Of a stretch of 64,000 nucleotides of DNA, positions 16,966 to 25,632 are shown piece by piece. The DNA is from RBG-16-64-43 sp964353865. Lineage in GTDB: Bacteria; Chloroflexota; Anaerolineae; Anaerolineales; RBG-16-64-43. The translations under genes and the position numbers were made by a program. The stretch is from the NCBI GenBank assembly GCA_964353865.1, contig CAYGXJ010000127.1:1-64000 (forward strand), given 5' to 3'. The notes under the pieces are model-generated. The model ran no database searches. It saw nothing but the letters and a program-made list of their open reading frames with translations, and was not told where the DNA came from. Every line of letters begins with the position of its first letter. Position 1 is the first letter of the stretch.

Positions 16966-18576
16966 TTACAAGCTGCCATCCAACAGGGCACGGGCCTCAC
17001 GCTCTTCACGCGTGCGGCGCGCCCTATCCCATTTGAGTTCCTTAGCCATGAGTTCGATCGTACGCGGCAGTGCGGCTTGAGCCGCGCGCGTTTCGATGAA
17101 GGCCAGCCTCGTTCGGCGGGCGAGAACGTCCATCGGGGTGAGGGCCATCTCTTCTCTCACGGCCCAGACGACTTCCGCCTCGAGGTGCGGGTGGCCCACT
17201 GCCAGGCGGCCTGCCAGCCCGGCCGCGGCCAGCTCGGCCACGCGCCGCGCGCGCCCGCCGTAAGCCAGATTGAGATGGCGCGCGGTGTCCTCGGCCAGCC
17301 CGAATTGGGCAACGAGGCGCAGCGCCGCCTCAGGCTCGTAGCCCGGAGCGCCCACCATTGGAATCTGGGTCGTCCGGCAGGCGCTGTGGGCTGTCAGCCT
17401 GCCCCGCGCGATCGCGTGATCCACGGCCTCCTGGGCCATCTTGCGGTAGGTCGTCCATTTGCCGCCGGTAATGGTGATCAGGCCGGCCGGACTTTCGGCG
17501 ATCACGTGATCGCGCGAGAGTTTGGCCGTACCGCCAGCCTTGGGGTTGGAGACGAGCGGGCGCAAACCGGACCAAGCGGCCTTGACCTCCGCGCGCGTCA
17601 CCGGTCGATCGAGGTACAGCCGCACGTGACGCAGGATGTATTCGATCTCCTCTTCCAGCACCGGCACGTGCTCTGCGAGGGGGGCCGGCGTATCGGTGGT
17701 GCCCGCCAGGGTGTGCTCCATCCACGGCAAAGTGAACAACACCCGCCCGTCCTCGGTCTTGGGAATGAGCATGCCCAGATCGGGCGGGGCAAAGGCCGCA
17801 TCCAGGATAATGTGCACGCCCGAGCTCGTGGTGAGCATGGGCTCGCAGGCGGGGTCATCCATGCGGCGGACGAGGTCGCAGAACGGTCCGGCGGCATTGA
17901 GGATGATGCGCGCCTTCGCAGTCAGGGTGTCGCCGGAGCGACCGTCGCGCAGCTTCACGCCGGTGAGTTGCCCGCCATCCTTGAGCAGGCCGGTCGCCTG
18001 CATGTGATTGACGGCCGCCGCGCCCTGTTCGATAGCGGTCAGCGCCAATTCCACATTCATCCGCGAATCGTCGAACTGTCCGTCGAAGTATGCGACCGAG
18101 CCCACCAAACCCTCGGCCCGCAGCGCGGGATAGCGCTCCAGTGTGCGGCGGCGGGTCATGTAGGTGCTGCGCCCGATGCTGGCGCGGCCAGCGAGCAAAT
18201 CGTAGAGCATCAGCCCGACCCAATAGTAGGGCGCTTCCCACCAGCGCTTGAGCGGTGTCACAAGTTGCAGCGGGCGCGAAAGATGCGGCGCCAGGCGCAA
18301 GAGCAGGGCGCGCTCGTGCAGCGCATCGCGTACCAGGTTGAATTGCCCGCGGTCCAGATGCTTCACGGCTTGCTCGAGGTAACGCACGCCGCCGTGGATA
18401 AGTTTGGTGCTGCGCGAAGAGGTGCCTTCTGAGAAATCCTGCTTCTCGACCAGCGCGGTGCGCAAGCCGCGCGAGGCGGCATCCAGCGCGATTCCGCAGC
18501 CGGTCGCCCCCCCGCCGATCACCAGGACGTCAAAGGTCTCCCGGCCCAGTCGTTGGATGAGGTGCGTTCGATCCAT
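16966..18576 (-). CDS. glpD: Glycerol-3-phosphate dehydrogenase (FAD-dependent)
   Basis: An aerobic-type GlpD (536 residues) oxidising sn-glycerol-3-phosphate to dihydroxyacetone phosphate at the membrane and passing electrons to quinone. FAD binding is shown by VLVIGGGATGCGIALDAASR (17-36), then the family block GTSSRSTKLIHGGVRYLEQ near 52. The DAO core includes GPFCDLVRRMDD and TLPWMEHTLAGTTDTP near 285, and ITGGKWTTYRKMAQEAVDH near 375; a C-terminal helical domain follows. ATG at 18576 follows GGAGG. A GlpA-type identity (anaerobic complex) is possible but no GlpB or GlpC is nearby. Confidence 0.93.
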   Translation of the reverse strand: MDRTHLIQRLGRETFDVLVIGGGATGCGIALDAASRGLRTALVEKQDFSEGTSSRSTKLIHGGVRYLEQAVKHLDRGQFNLVRDALHERALLLRLAPHLSRPLQLVTPLKRWWEAPYYWVGLMLYDLLAGRASIGRSTYMTRRRTLERYPALRAEGLVGSVAYFDGQFDDSRMNVELALTAIEQGAAAVNHMQATGLLKDGGQLTGVKLRDGRSGDTLTAKARIILNAAGPFCDLVRRMDDPACEPMLTTSSGVHIILDAAFAPPDLGMLIPKTEDGRVLFTLPWMEHTLAGTTDTPAPLAEHVPVLEEEIEYILRHVRLYLDRPVTRAEVKAAWSGLRPLVSNPKAGGTAKLSRDHVIAESPAGLITITGGKWTTYRKMAQEAVDHAIARGRLTAHSACRTTQIPMVGAPGYEPEAALRLVAQFGLAEDTARHLNLAYGGRARRVAELAAAGLAGRLAVGHPHLEAEVVWAVREEMALTPMDVLARRTRLAFIETRAAQAALPRTIELMAKELKWDRARRTREEREARALLDGSL

Positions 18577-18766
18577 TCAGAACCTCCGGACCCTTCGGCC
18601 TGTGTCTGAGATGTGAGCGCCGGCAGGTGGCCGTGCGCAGCGTGCCGGCCAGGGATGCATGTGCGGCGGACGCGCACGTCCACACCCTGAGCATAGCCCA
18701 CGCCGGCCGCTTGGGCGCGTGAGATTCTTCCTTGACCCGGGCGATTCTCGCCATGCACGGGCCGAG

Positions 18767-19423
18767 TCAGGCGTGCGACGCCACGAGTTTGCGCAGCGAG
18801 GCGTAGCGCGAGAAGAGGTGCACCCACCACGGCGCGCGCCGACCGAAGAACGAGGCCCGCCGCAGTGCCTCGCGCAGTTCCACGGGGGTGGCGAAGGGCG
18901 GGAGAACCAGCCCGGCGCGGCCCACCTCCCACGCGGCGTGCGCGTCGGTGCCGGCCGTCATTGGCAACCCGCTGCGGAGGGCGAACGCCTGGGCCCGTGC
19001 ATTATCTGCGGCGAAAATGCAGCGCGCGTTGAATCCCTCCAGCGCGTCCACGTGCGGCGCGATCGCCTGCAGGTCGTGCAACGCCCAATGTCCGCTGCGC
19101 AGCCGGTCAAATGGGTGCGAGACGCTGATCACCGCCCCCTGGGCGCGCAATCGATCGATGGCCGCATGCGGCGTCAACCCCGGCGGCACTTCCTCGTGAA
19201 TGAAGTAGGCCAAGAGCTCACCCCGGGTCGTGAGAATCTCTTCGCCCGGGATCACATAGTCCGGTTCCCGTTGCGCCAGCTCCAACGCCGCGCGGGCGGA
19301 ATTGTGGTCGGTGACGGCGATGCGCGACATCCCGGCGCGCCGAGCGGCGGCCAGCAGACGATCCGGCGTGAGCAGGCTGTCTTTCGAACGGCGCGTGTGC
19401 AGGTGCAGGTCAACCCGCCACAT
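18767..19423 (-). CDS. PHP-domain phosphoesterase-like protein
   Basis: A 218-residue PHP-domain protein. It begins with the hallmark metal-binding motif VDLHLHTRRSKDS; further motifs are AVTDHNS near 41, IPGEEI near 63, VISVSHPFD near 100 and AGTDAHA near 172. Relatives hydrolyse phosphodiesters or nucleotide 3',5'-bisphosphates (RNase AM/YciV class); the substrate here is not certain. ATG at 19423 is chosen because the PHP motif starts four residues later and GGGAG lies upstream; it overlaps the end of the preceding gene by 14 bases, suggesting coupling. Confidence 0.87.
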   Translation of the reverse strand: MWRVDLHLHTRRSKDSLLTPDRLLAAARRAGMSRIAVTDHNSARAALELAQREPDYVIPGEEILTTRGELLAYFIHEEVPPGLTPHAAIDRLRAQGAVISVSHPFDRLRSGHWALHDLQAIAPHVDALEGFNARCIFAADNARAQAFALRSGLPMTAGTDAHAAWEVGRAGLVLPPFATPVELREALRRASFFGRRAPWWVHLFSRYASLRKLVASHA

Positions 19424-20408
19424 GGCCCGCTCCCGCCTGATCATGGACTTTCCACAAGATGGGTGTGGTGGCCCACACACCGAGCCCCAAAGCCATGCCA
19501 AACCAGAGCGTGCCCAGGCGAATGAGTATGGTGGCCGCGCCGGCCAGGCTGGACGGGGGGTGCATTGCCAGCACGAGCAGACCGGTCAGGGTTGCCTCCA
19601 CAGCGCCCACCCCGCCGGGCAACGCGGACACAGCGCCTACGACGGTGGAGAAGGCTAAAACGAAGATCGCCAGCATCAGCAGCTGGGGCGAGGGGGCCAG
19701 CCCCAGCCCGGCCAAGATGATGAAGAAGCCAACGCCCTCCCCCAGCCAGGAGACCGTTCCCAGCCCGACCGCCAGCGCGAGGGGCCGCGGTTTGAACAGA
19801 CGATAGGATGATTCATAGAAGGCACGCAGCCCGGCCACACGCGGGCCGAGCACGGGGAGGCGCGAAACCCACCCCAAGACGGCCAACGCGAGAGGGCGGA
19901 TTTGCGACACCACGATCAGGCCCAGCACGCCCAGCACGATGGCAAGGAATCCGGGCCAGAACTGAGGGTAGGTGAACACCCCTAGCGCGGAGAGGGCCAT
20001 GACCGCCAAACCATCACTGATGCGCTCAGCGATGACAATCGGCAGCCCGCTGGCGAAGGGCAGCCCGGTCCATTCTGCCAGCCACACCGCCTTGAGGGCC
20101 TCGCCCACCTTGCCCGGGGTGAATGCCAACGGGAAGCCGGCGACGAAAAGGCGCGCACTGCGGGAGGCAGATAGGGTACGAACACCCAGCAAGCGCACAT
20201 AATAGTGCCACTTGAAGAAGCGCAGCGTGTAGTTGAAGAGGGTGCAGCCAAGGACCAGCGGGAACAGGCGCCAATCGAATCGAACGAGCGCATTTCGCAA
20301 TGAAGGCAGATCGGCCCAGAAGGCGAGGCCGACCATGGCCAGCACCCCCAGGCCCAGCCCGATCATCAAGCGATCGCGCAAGCTGCTCACGCTACCGATT
20401 CTTGTCAT
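19410..20408 (-). CDS. LPG-synthase-like (UPF0104/YbhN) membrane protein
   Basis: A 332-residue polytopic protein matching the transmembrane part of lysylphosphatidylglycerol synthase, without the aminoacyl-transferase domain. About eight hydrophobic helices are visible. Family blocks include FNYTLRFFKWHYYVRLLGV near 58, RSARLFVAGFPLAFTPGKVGEALKAVW near 85, and STVVGAVSALPGGVGAVEATL near 245. Stand-alone members are linked to lipid or glycolipid flipping but function is unproven. ATG at 20408 is preferred to 20450. Its stop overlaps the PHP gene start by 14 bases. Confidence 0.88.
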   Translation of the reverse strand: MTRIGSVSSLRDRLMIGLGLGVLAMVGLAFWADLPSLRNALVRFDWRLFPLVLGCTLFNYTLRFFKWHYYVRLLGVRTLSASRSARLFVAGFPLAFTPGKVGEALKAVWLAEWTGLPFASGLPIVIAERISDGLAVMALSALGVFTYPQFWPGFLAIVLGVLGLIVVSQIRPLALAVLGWVSRLPVLGPRVAGLRAFYESSYRLFKPRPLALAVGLGTVSWLGEGVGFFIILAGLGLAPSPQLLMLAIFVLAFSTVVGAVSALPGGVGAVEATLTGLLVLAMHPPSSLAGAATILIRLGTLWFGMALGLGVWATTPILWKVHDQAGAGHVAG

Positions 20409-20560
20409 GTGCGAGGCGCCACCCGGCGGGCCGCCCGCACGGAGAGTCATTCTTCCGGGCGCTGGCCGTGGGCATGGTCTGGACGGGATTCGCTGAGGAC
20501 CGGGCGCGCCGGCCCACCGCCTTCAATCTCCTTCGCGGCCCAGAGGTCTCCTGCAGACGA

Positions 20561-21769
20561 TCAGCGGATGAGAACGCGCCACAAGGCCAACGCCGCGACC
20601 ACGCCCAGCAGGAGCAGCGCCGCTCCTGCCTGCACCACGGTCTTGGGTTCCATCCCGGGCATGACCACCTGCCCATCCCCATACGACTGGAACAGCCTGC
20701 CCCAGGCGGTTTTGAGCGCCTCACGCACGCGCCGCCGACCGATAAACGGATACCAGTAGACGTTATGGTAGAAGTTGGAGGCGAAGTAGGCCCACGGCAC
20801 GAGCGGCGTACGCAGGAGGAGCGGCTCTGCGAAGTGCAGCCAGCCGTGGTAGATCGCCTTTTGCCCGCGCGAAGCGAACGTGTCCTCCTGGCGGAAGTTC
20901 CACGGAGTTTCTTGGGTGATGTCGTAGCCGGTGATTCTGATCTGCCGCGGATCACCCACGCCCAGCTCCATTTCGTGTGCGCGGCGGATGAAGCGAATCG
21001 TCATCGGGTCGAACCCCTGCAAGCGGGCCGAGATCGCGTCGATGGCCACCTGGTCGGCCGAGGCGAGCAGGATGTTCTTCTCATGCCAGCGCATGGCGCG
21101 CGGCCCCGGTCCATCGCCGGCAAACGTCCCGTCCATCACGGCAAAGAGGCCCGGGTGGATTTCCTGCTGGATCATCAAGAGGTCGACCAACGTGTCGTGG
21201 ATGACCGAGTGGGTCCAGTGCCGCTGACGGTGGAGCAGCCCGCCGAAGGCGTTCTTCATCGCCCCGGTGATCGTGGTGAAAACATGGGTCTTCACCGTGG
21301 GCAGGTGTACGATGTTCATGCCCACTAGCGCCTTGGGTATGTAGACTCCCTCGCGATAGACTTTGTCGAGCACCAGCAACGGCCGCTTGGGCTCGTAGCG
21401 GAACCAGTCAAACTTCTGCTCGTAAAGGTAAACGCACGGGACGCCGTACTGGTCGGTGACGAACTTGTGCTTGTTGTTCGCCTCGCCGACTTGCGTATCG
21501 ACAACCACCGTGTCGTTGTGGATTCCGACCAGGTCGGTGTAGCCAGCATGCCGCAGCCCGCGGATCGCCCCCTCGATTTGCCACGGCGTCGAGGAGCACG
21601 CCGGGTACCACGTCTGCCACGAGATGTTGATCTTCAGCCCGGTCGGCACGCCGCGCGGCAGCGCCTCGCGCACGCCGGCCATCTCCATGACTCGCTGGAT
21701 ATCCTCCACCACCGTCGCCGGCGTGGTCTTGAGCACTGCAACCGTGCCTCGGCCTGCGAGATTCCCCAT
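20561..21769 (-). CDS. DUF362 domain protein
   Basis: A 402-residue DUF362 protein. Typical elements are VMEMAGVREALP near 28, GLKINISW (usual 'KVN/KPN' strand) near 45, IVHLPTVKTHVFTTITGAMKNAFGGLL near 158 and ILLASADQVAIDAISARLQGFDP near 237. The C-terminus has one hydrophobic helix (AALLLLGVVAALALW), so it may be tail-anchored. No ferredoxin-type CxxCxxC cluster, common in other members, is visible. Function is unknown. ATG at 21769 follows GGAGACGG; the frame extends upstream to 21961 but that part is not protein-like. It is divergent from the PfpI gene. Confidence 0.85.
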   Translation of the reverse strand: MGNLAGRGTVAVLKTTPATVVEDIQRVMEMAGVREALPRGVPTGLKINISWQTWYPACSSTPWQIEGAIRGLRHAGYTDLVGIHNDTVVVDTQVGEANNKHKFVTDQYGVPCVYLYEQKFDWFRYEPKRPLLVLDKVYREGVYIPKALVGMNIVHLPTVKTHVFTTITGAMKNAFGGLLHRQRHWTHSVIHDTLVDLLMIQQEIHPGLFAVMDGTFAGDGPGPRAMRWHEKNILLASADQVAIDAISARLQGFDPMTIRFIRRAHEMELGVGDPRQIRITGYDITQETPWNFRQEDTFASRGQKAIYHGWLHFAEPLLLRTPLVPWAYFASNFYHNVYWYPFIGRRRVREALKTAWGRLFQSYGDGQVVMPGMEPKTVVQAGAALLLLGVVAALALWRVLIR

Positions 21770-21959
21770 CGACCGTCTCCACTCACTTGACACGAGATGA
21801 ATTACAATCGCCTGGCCGTGCACCACGGCATGCATGGCGGCCGGCTTGGCGATTGTACTCCAGTCGTGAGGCCCGGCTCGCGAATACCGCTCCCGGCGAC
21901 ATCGCCGCCGACGATGATCCCTGGGCCAGAGGCCGCCCCGCTCGCGGAGGAGATGAAGC

Positions 21960-22487
21960 ATGCGCCTGAAGGGGAAGAAGATCGCCTATCTTGTTGGGCC
22001 CGGGTTTGAGGACCTGGAGTTTTGGGTGCCTCTCATGCGCCTGCAAGAAGAAGGGGCCATCATCACTGCGGTGGGTCTGAACGCCGGCGAGGAGTACATT
22101 GGCAAACAGTCGCTGCAGGCCTGCTCTGATGTGGGCTGCGATGAGGTCACCGCCGATGAGTTCGATGCGGTGGTCATTCCCGGCGGCTGGGCGCCCGACA
22201 GACTGCGCCGCTACGACGGCGTCAAGCGTCTGGTGCGCGACGCCTACCGCAGCGGGAAAGTAATCGGAATGATTTGTCACGCTGGCCTGGTGGGCATCAG
22301 CGCCGGCATCGTCAAGGGGCACGAAGCCACCGGCAGCAATGGCATTCGCGACGACCTGGTCAATGCCGGCGCAATCTGGCGCGACGTGCCTGCGCTGCGC
22401 TCGAAGAACCTGGTGTGGGGTCGCGTGGTCGCGGACCTGCCCGACTTCTGCCGTGAGCTTGTCAACGCACTCAGCGAAGAAGCGTAG
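21960..22487 (+). CDS. DJ-1/PfpI family protein
   Basis: A 175-residue member of the DJ-1/PfpI superfamily. The acidic residue in GFEDLE (E17) and the nucleophile elbow GMICHAGL (C106) are in the expected places, with VVIPGGWAPDRLR between them. The His following Cys and the helix PYRS/GK context fit the PfpI/YhbO branch, proposed to act as deglycase, chaperone or protease; activity cannot be assigned from sequence. GGAGGAG lies 7 bases before ATG 21960. It is transcribed away from the DUF362 gene and ends before a strong hairpin. Confidence 0.92.
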   Translation: MRLKGKKIAYLVGPGFEDLEFWVPLMRLQEEGAIITAVGLNAGEEYIGKQSLQACSDVGCDEVTADEFDAVVIPGGWAPDRLRRYDGVKRLVRDAYRSGKVIGMICHAGLVGISAGIVKGHEATGSNGIRDDLVNAGAIWRDVPALRSKNLVWGRVVADLPDFCRELVNALSEEA

Positions 22488-22521
22488 GACTCTTCGTATC
22501 GTACCGTTCGCATGTTGAACG

Positions 22522-22545
22522 GGGCTGTCCCAAAAGGGGCAGCCC
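22522..22545. terminator. Hairpin between convergent genes
   Basis: GGGCTGTCCC (22522-22531), AAAA loop, GGGGCAGCCC (22536-22545): a 10-base stem with one G-T wobble. It lies between the convergent PfpI and isoprenylcysteine-methyltransferase-like genes. There is no long T run on either side, so it would be a weak bidirectional terminator or an mRNA-end stabiliser. Confidence 0.55.
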
Positions 22546-22593
22546 AGTTCCTATTCCTCAAAAGCATGTAGCCTGGATCGCTGCAACAAGCTG

Positions 22594-23316
22594 CTACCAG
22601 ACTCCAGGCAGCAGCCGATAGCGGACTCGCACGGCGTATTCCGTGTATCCCGGCAGCTCGGCCTGGAGCACCTGATCTTCAAGCGCGGTTCGAATGGCAA
22701 GCAGTGCCGCGCCGATCACGGCTGGCAGAAGAGACCACCATGAGCCAAGAAGGAACGGGCAGGCAAGAAGAAACAGGATGGCGCCCAGGTAGCCGGGGTG
22801 GCGCATGTAGAGATACGGGCCGCGGCTGACAACGGTCTGCCCGCGATCGTGCTGCAGACGCACGACCTGTGCAAAGTACTTGTTGGCGTTCATCGCCCAC
22901 AGGCTGATCGCCCATCCGAGAATGAAGACGCCCAAGGCCAACCACATCGACCACGCCGGGAGCGCGGGCGCCCAGGCATGCCGCTGGTCGAGCCCGGCGA
23001 TGAGCGGCACGACGAGCGCTGTGACGACGCCATAGAGGCCGAAGACGACGCGGTCCCAGGGTTTCTGGTCCGGGTGGCGGCGCGTCATGCGTTCCGCGAG
23101 CAGATCCGGGTCCACAACGATCGCAGCGACCACACCGGCCGCGAACATGCCGCCCAGGTAGATCCATGCACCGGGCCAGTCGCTGGTTCCGGCGGGCAGG
23201 AAAAGAATGGCCGCAAGGATGAGCGTCCCCAGCACTGTCCTGACGATCCATCGCATCGCCGGCTTGGCTGCCGAGTGAACGGCGGCGAGGGGGGGCGTGC
23301 TGTCCGAGGTGCTCAT
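22594..23316 (-). CDS. Isoprenylcysteine carboxyl methyltransferase-like membrane protein
   Basis: A 240-residue integral membrane methyltransferase-like protein with five or six helices. The C-terminal signature SRGPYLYMRHPGYLGAILFL (about 164-183), followed by a conserved Glu-containing segment (RTALEDQVLQAELPGYTEYA), is that of the ICMT/PEMT/NnrU fold, where it binds SAM. Bacterial members methylate lipids or unknown small molecules rather than prenylated proteins. ATG at 23316 follows AGGAGG. It is the second of a pair with the small membrane protein upstream. Confidence 0.88.
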   Translation of the reverse strand: MSTSDSTPPLAAVHSAAKPAMRWIVRTVLGTLILAAILFLPAGTSDWPGAWIYLGGMFAAGVVAAIVVDPDLLAERMTRRHPDQKPWDRVVFGLYGVVTALVVPLIAGLDQRHAWAPALPAWSMWLALGVFILGWAISLWAMNANKYFAQVVRLQHDRGQTVVSRGPYLYMRHPGYLGAILFLLACPFLLGSWWSLLPAVIGAALLAIRTALEDQVLQAELPGYTEYAVRVRYRLLPGVW

Positions 23317-23390
23317 GGTCTCTGCCTCCTGACAGGAGAATCCCGCGACCGCTGGGCGAATCGGCCTTGCGGCCTCCGGGCCCGGTCCGC

Positions 23391-23585
23391 CTACATCGAC
23401 GCTCGCAGGAGAAAGCAGAACGCGGCCAACCCCAGCCCAAGAATAGAGAGAGTGTAGAGCAGGACCCCCACCCAGTCATCCGGCAAAAGGTGTATGTAGC
23501 GAACCAAGCCGATGATTTGAAACAAACAAGCGGCTGCGAAGAGCAGCGCGGCAATAGTCCACCGGTCCCATCGGCTCTGGTGCAT
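23391..23585 (-). CDS. Small two-helix membrane protein
   Basis: A 64-residue protein with two hydrophobic helices (ALLFAAACLFQIIGLVRYIH and GVLLYTLSILGLGLAAFCFLL) joined by LPDDW. I do not recognise the family. The hydrophobic layout with positive residues at both ends is typical of real small membrane proteins, and it fits neatly between the DppC gene and the methyltransferase gene in the same direction. No strong ribosome site is visible. Confidence 0.5.
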   Translation of the reverse strand: MHQSRWDRWTIAALLFAAACLFQIIGLVRYIHLLPDDWVGVLLYTLSILGLGLAAFCFLLRASM

Positions 23586-23630
23586 CGCTGTATTCGCTGA
23601 AGATCAGCCTTCTGCAGCGGACGATCCCGT

Positions 23631-24524
23631 TCAGCGCGAGCCTCGCAGGCGCGGGTCGATGATGTCGCGGAATGCATCTCCGAGCAGGTTCCATCCCAAG
23701 ACGAAGAGAAGGATGGCCATGCCGGGATAAACCACGATATACGGATACTGCCCCAGCGAGGAGATCCAGTTGCGGGCGAAGCTGATCATCTGGCCCCAGT
23801 CGGCATAGCCCACCTCGGCCCCCAGCCCGAGGAAACTCAGGGCGGCGAAGTTGAGAACGTAGGAGCCGATGTCCATCGAAGCATAGACCAGGGTAGGAAA
23901 GATGGCATTCGGCAGGATGTGCTGGACCAAGATGCGCCGGTCGCTGGCTCCGATCGCCCGCGCCGCCAGGGTGAAATCGCGCTCGCGGACGGAAAGAATG
24001 TCGCCGCGGATGAGGCGCGCATACGAGGGCCAACCGAAGGCGATGAGCGCCGCCATGCCCGCCATCAGCCCCGAGCCCATGCGCCCGCGTAGGACCGAGG
24101 CCAGGGTGAGGGCCGCCAGCAGGAAGGGGAAGGCCTGGACGATTTCCACGATGCGCATCAACACGTCGTCGACGAACCCGCCGTAGTAGGCGGCCAGCGA
24201 TCCCACAACCAGGCCCAGGGCCAGCGTGGCGGCGGTGATGATCAGGCCCACGCGAAAGGCAGTGCGTGTACCCCAGATCACTCCGTAGAAGACATCGTAC
24301 TGGCGTTCAGTGGTGCCGAAGGGATGCTCTTCATTAGGGGGTTGAGGTTCCGGGCGGTAGCCCTTGTGCGGAATGGCATACGGCTCATCGGTGTTGGCCG
24401 GCGGAGCAATGACCGGCGCCAGAACCGCCACCACAACGAAAGCCGCCACGATCAGCAGGCCGACGAGCGAGGTCGGCCGCGTCACCAGCTGGCGGAAGAT
24501 GTAGCGCAGCCGCTCGCCGTTCAT
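23631..24524 (-). CDS. Peptide ABC transporter permease (DppC/OppC type)
   Basis: The second permease of a dipeptide/oligopeptide ABC importer (297 residues). It has an N-terminal helix (SLVGLLIVAAFVVVAVLAPV), a periplasmic loop with HPFGTTERQYDVF, then the BPD_transp_1 domain with five helices. The EAA coupling motif is REREFTLAARAIGASDRRILVQHILPNA in outline (near 185-212). Its ATG overlaps the stop of the DppB gene in an ATGA, as usual for this pair. It ends the operon. Confidence 0.95.
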   Translation of the reverse strand: MNGERLRYIFRQLVTRPTSLVGLLIVAAFVVVAVLAPVIAPPANTDEPYAIPHKGYRPEPQPPNEEHPFGTTERQYDVFYGVIWGTRTAFRVGLIITAATLALGLVVGSLAAYYGGFVDDVLMRIVEIVQAFPFLLAALTLASVLRGRMGSGLMAGMAALIAFGWPSYARLIRGDILSVRERDFTLAARAIGASDRRILVQHILPNAIFPTLVYASMDIGSYVLNFAALSFLGLGAEVGYADWGQMISFARNWISSLGQYPYIVVYPGMAILLFVLGWNLLGDAFRDIIDPRLRGSR

Positions 24525-25549
24525 GAATACCTCACGCGCGGATCAAGATAGGCATACAGGATGTCCGCGCCCAGATTGCCGAGCACAACCAGGACGGCGT
24601 TGAAGAGGGTGAAGCCCAGGACGGAGACGACGTCCAGATGCAGGGCAGAGTCGGCGAAGAACCAACCCAGGCCGTGAAGGTTGAAGACCGTCTCAGTGAT
24701 CACGACCCCGCCCATCAGGCCGATGATCGTCAACCCGCCGATCGTGGCCACCGGGATCATCGCGTTTTTGCGCACGTGCTTGTTGATGACAACCGACTCG
24801 GGCAACCCTTTGGCGCGCGCGGTGGTCACGTAGTCCTGCCGCAGCGCCTCGAGCATCGACGAGCGCGTGACCCGCAGGATCAGCGCCCAGCTCAGATACG
24901 AAAGGCTGATGATGGGCAGCACCAAGTGTCGCGCCGCGTCTAAGAAGATGTCGAAACGCCCGTTGATAAGCGAGTCGACGGTGTTCATGTGCGTGATCTG
25001 CATGTAGGCCGGGGCCTCGATGGCCCTTGTCGCCCACTCCGAGAGGCGCCCGGCCGGGAACCAGTCCAGCTTGGCGTAGAAAATCATCAATGCCATGAGT
25101 CCGAAAACGTAGATCGGGAACGACCAGCCGATGATACCGAAGATGCGGACTGCATGATCCACTGGTTTGTTCTGATTGACTGCCGCCAGTACCCCCAGCC
25201 GGATGCCGACGACCATGATCGGGATCACACTCCACAGGGCCAGCTCGACGGTCGGCGGAAGATGCTGGAGCAGGGCTTGCACCACGGGCTGGTGACCCCG
25301 GTAGGAGAAGCCAAGATCGCCCTGCAGAACCTGCCCCATCCAGCGGGCATACTGCACAGGGAGCGGGTCGTTGAGACCGTACAGGTTGACCAGCGCATTG
25401 ACGTCCGACGTTCGCTCTGGCTGATCGGCAAGGTAGAGCGCCAGGCGCTCGTACGGTGTGACCAGCATGAGCATGGCGAAGATAAGGAGCGTCACCCCGA
25501 AAAGGATGATGGGCAACTGCAGCAGACGGCGGATGATGTAGTTCAGCAT
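24521..25549 (-). CDS. Peptide ABC transporter permease (DppB/OppB type)
   Basis: The first permease of the importer (342 residues). The N-terminus MLNYIIRRLLQLPIILFGV is diagnostic, and the EAA loop (DYVTTARAKGLPESVVINKH near 238) and GGVVITETVFNLHGLGWF are well conserved. Together with DppC it forms the membrane channel. It starts 83 bases after the binding-protein gene, with a strong hairpin in that gap. Confidence 0.95.
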   Translation of the reverse strand: MLNYIIRRLLQLPIILFGVTLLIFAMLMLVTPYERLALYLADQPERTSDVNALVNLYGLNDPLPVQYARWMGQVLQGDLGFSYRGHQPVVQALLQHLPPTVELALWSVIPIMVVGIRLGVLAAVNQNKPVDHAVRIFGIIGWSFPIYVFGLMALMIFYAKLDWFPAGRLSEWATRAIEAPAYMQITHMNTVDSLINGRFDIFLDAARHLVLPIISLSYLSWALILRVTRSSMLEALRQDYVTTARAKGLPESVVINKHVRKNAMIPVATIGGLTIIGLMGGVVITETVFNLHGLGWFFADSALHLDVVSVLGFTLFNAVLVVLGNLGADILYAYLDPRVRYS

Positions 25550-25577
25550 GGTTGGAACTCCGATGAACCCCGGTCTC

Positions 25578-25610
25578 GCCGGGCGGCGGGTGGCTGACCC
25601 GCCGCCCGGC
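25578..25610. other. GC-rich hairpin between binding-protein and permease genes
   Basis: GCCGGGCGGCGGGT (25578-25591) and ACCCGCCGCCCGGC (25597-25610) form a perfect 14-base stem with a 5-base loop. On the coding (minus) strand no T run follows, so it is more likely a partial attenuator or 3'-end stabiliser that lets the binding protein be made in excess over the permeases. Confidence 0.65.
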
Positions 25611-25632
25611 TTTCAAGGAGGGGTAAGCGCGT

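Noticed and set aside
21787..21808. Possible promoter TTGACA with TACAAT upstream of the PfpI gene
   Set aside because: The hexamers are separated by only 10 bases, far from the 16-18 needed.
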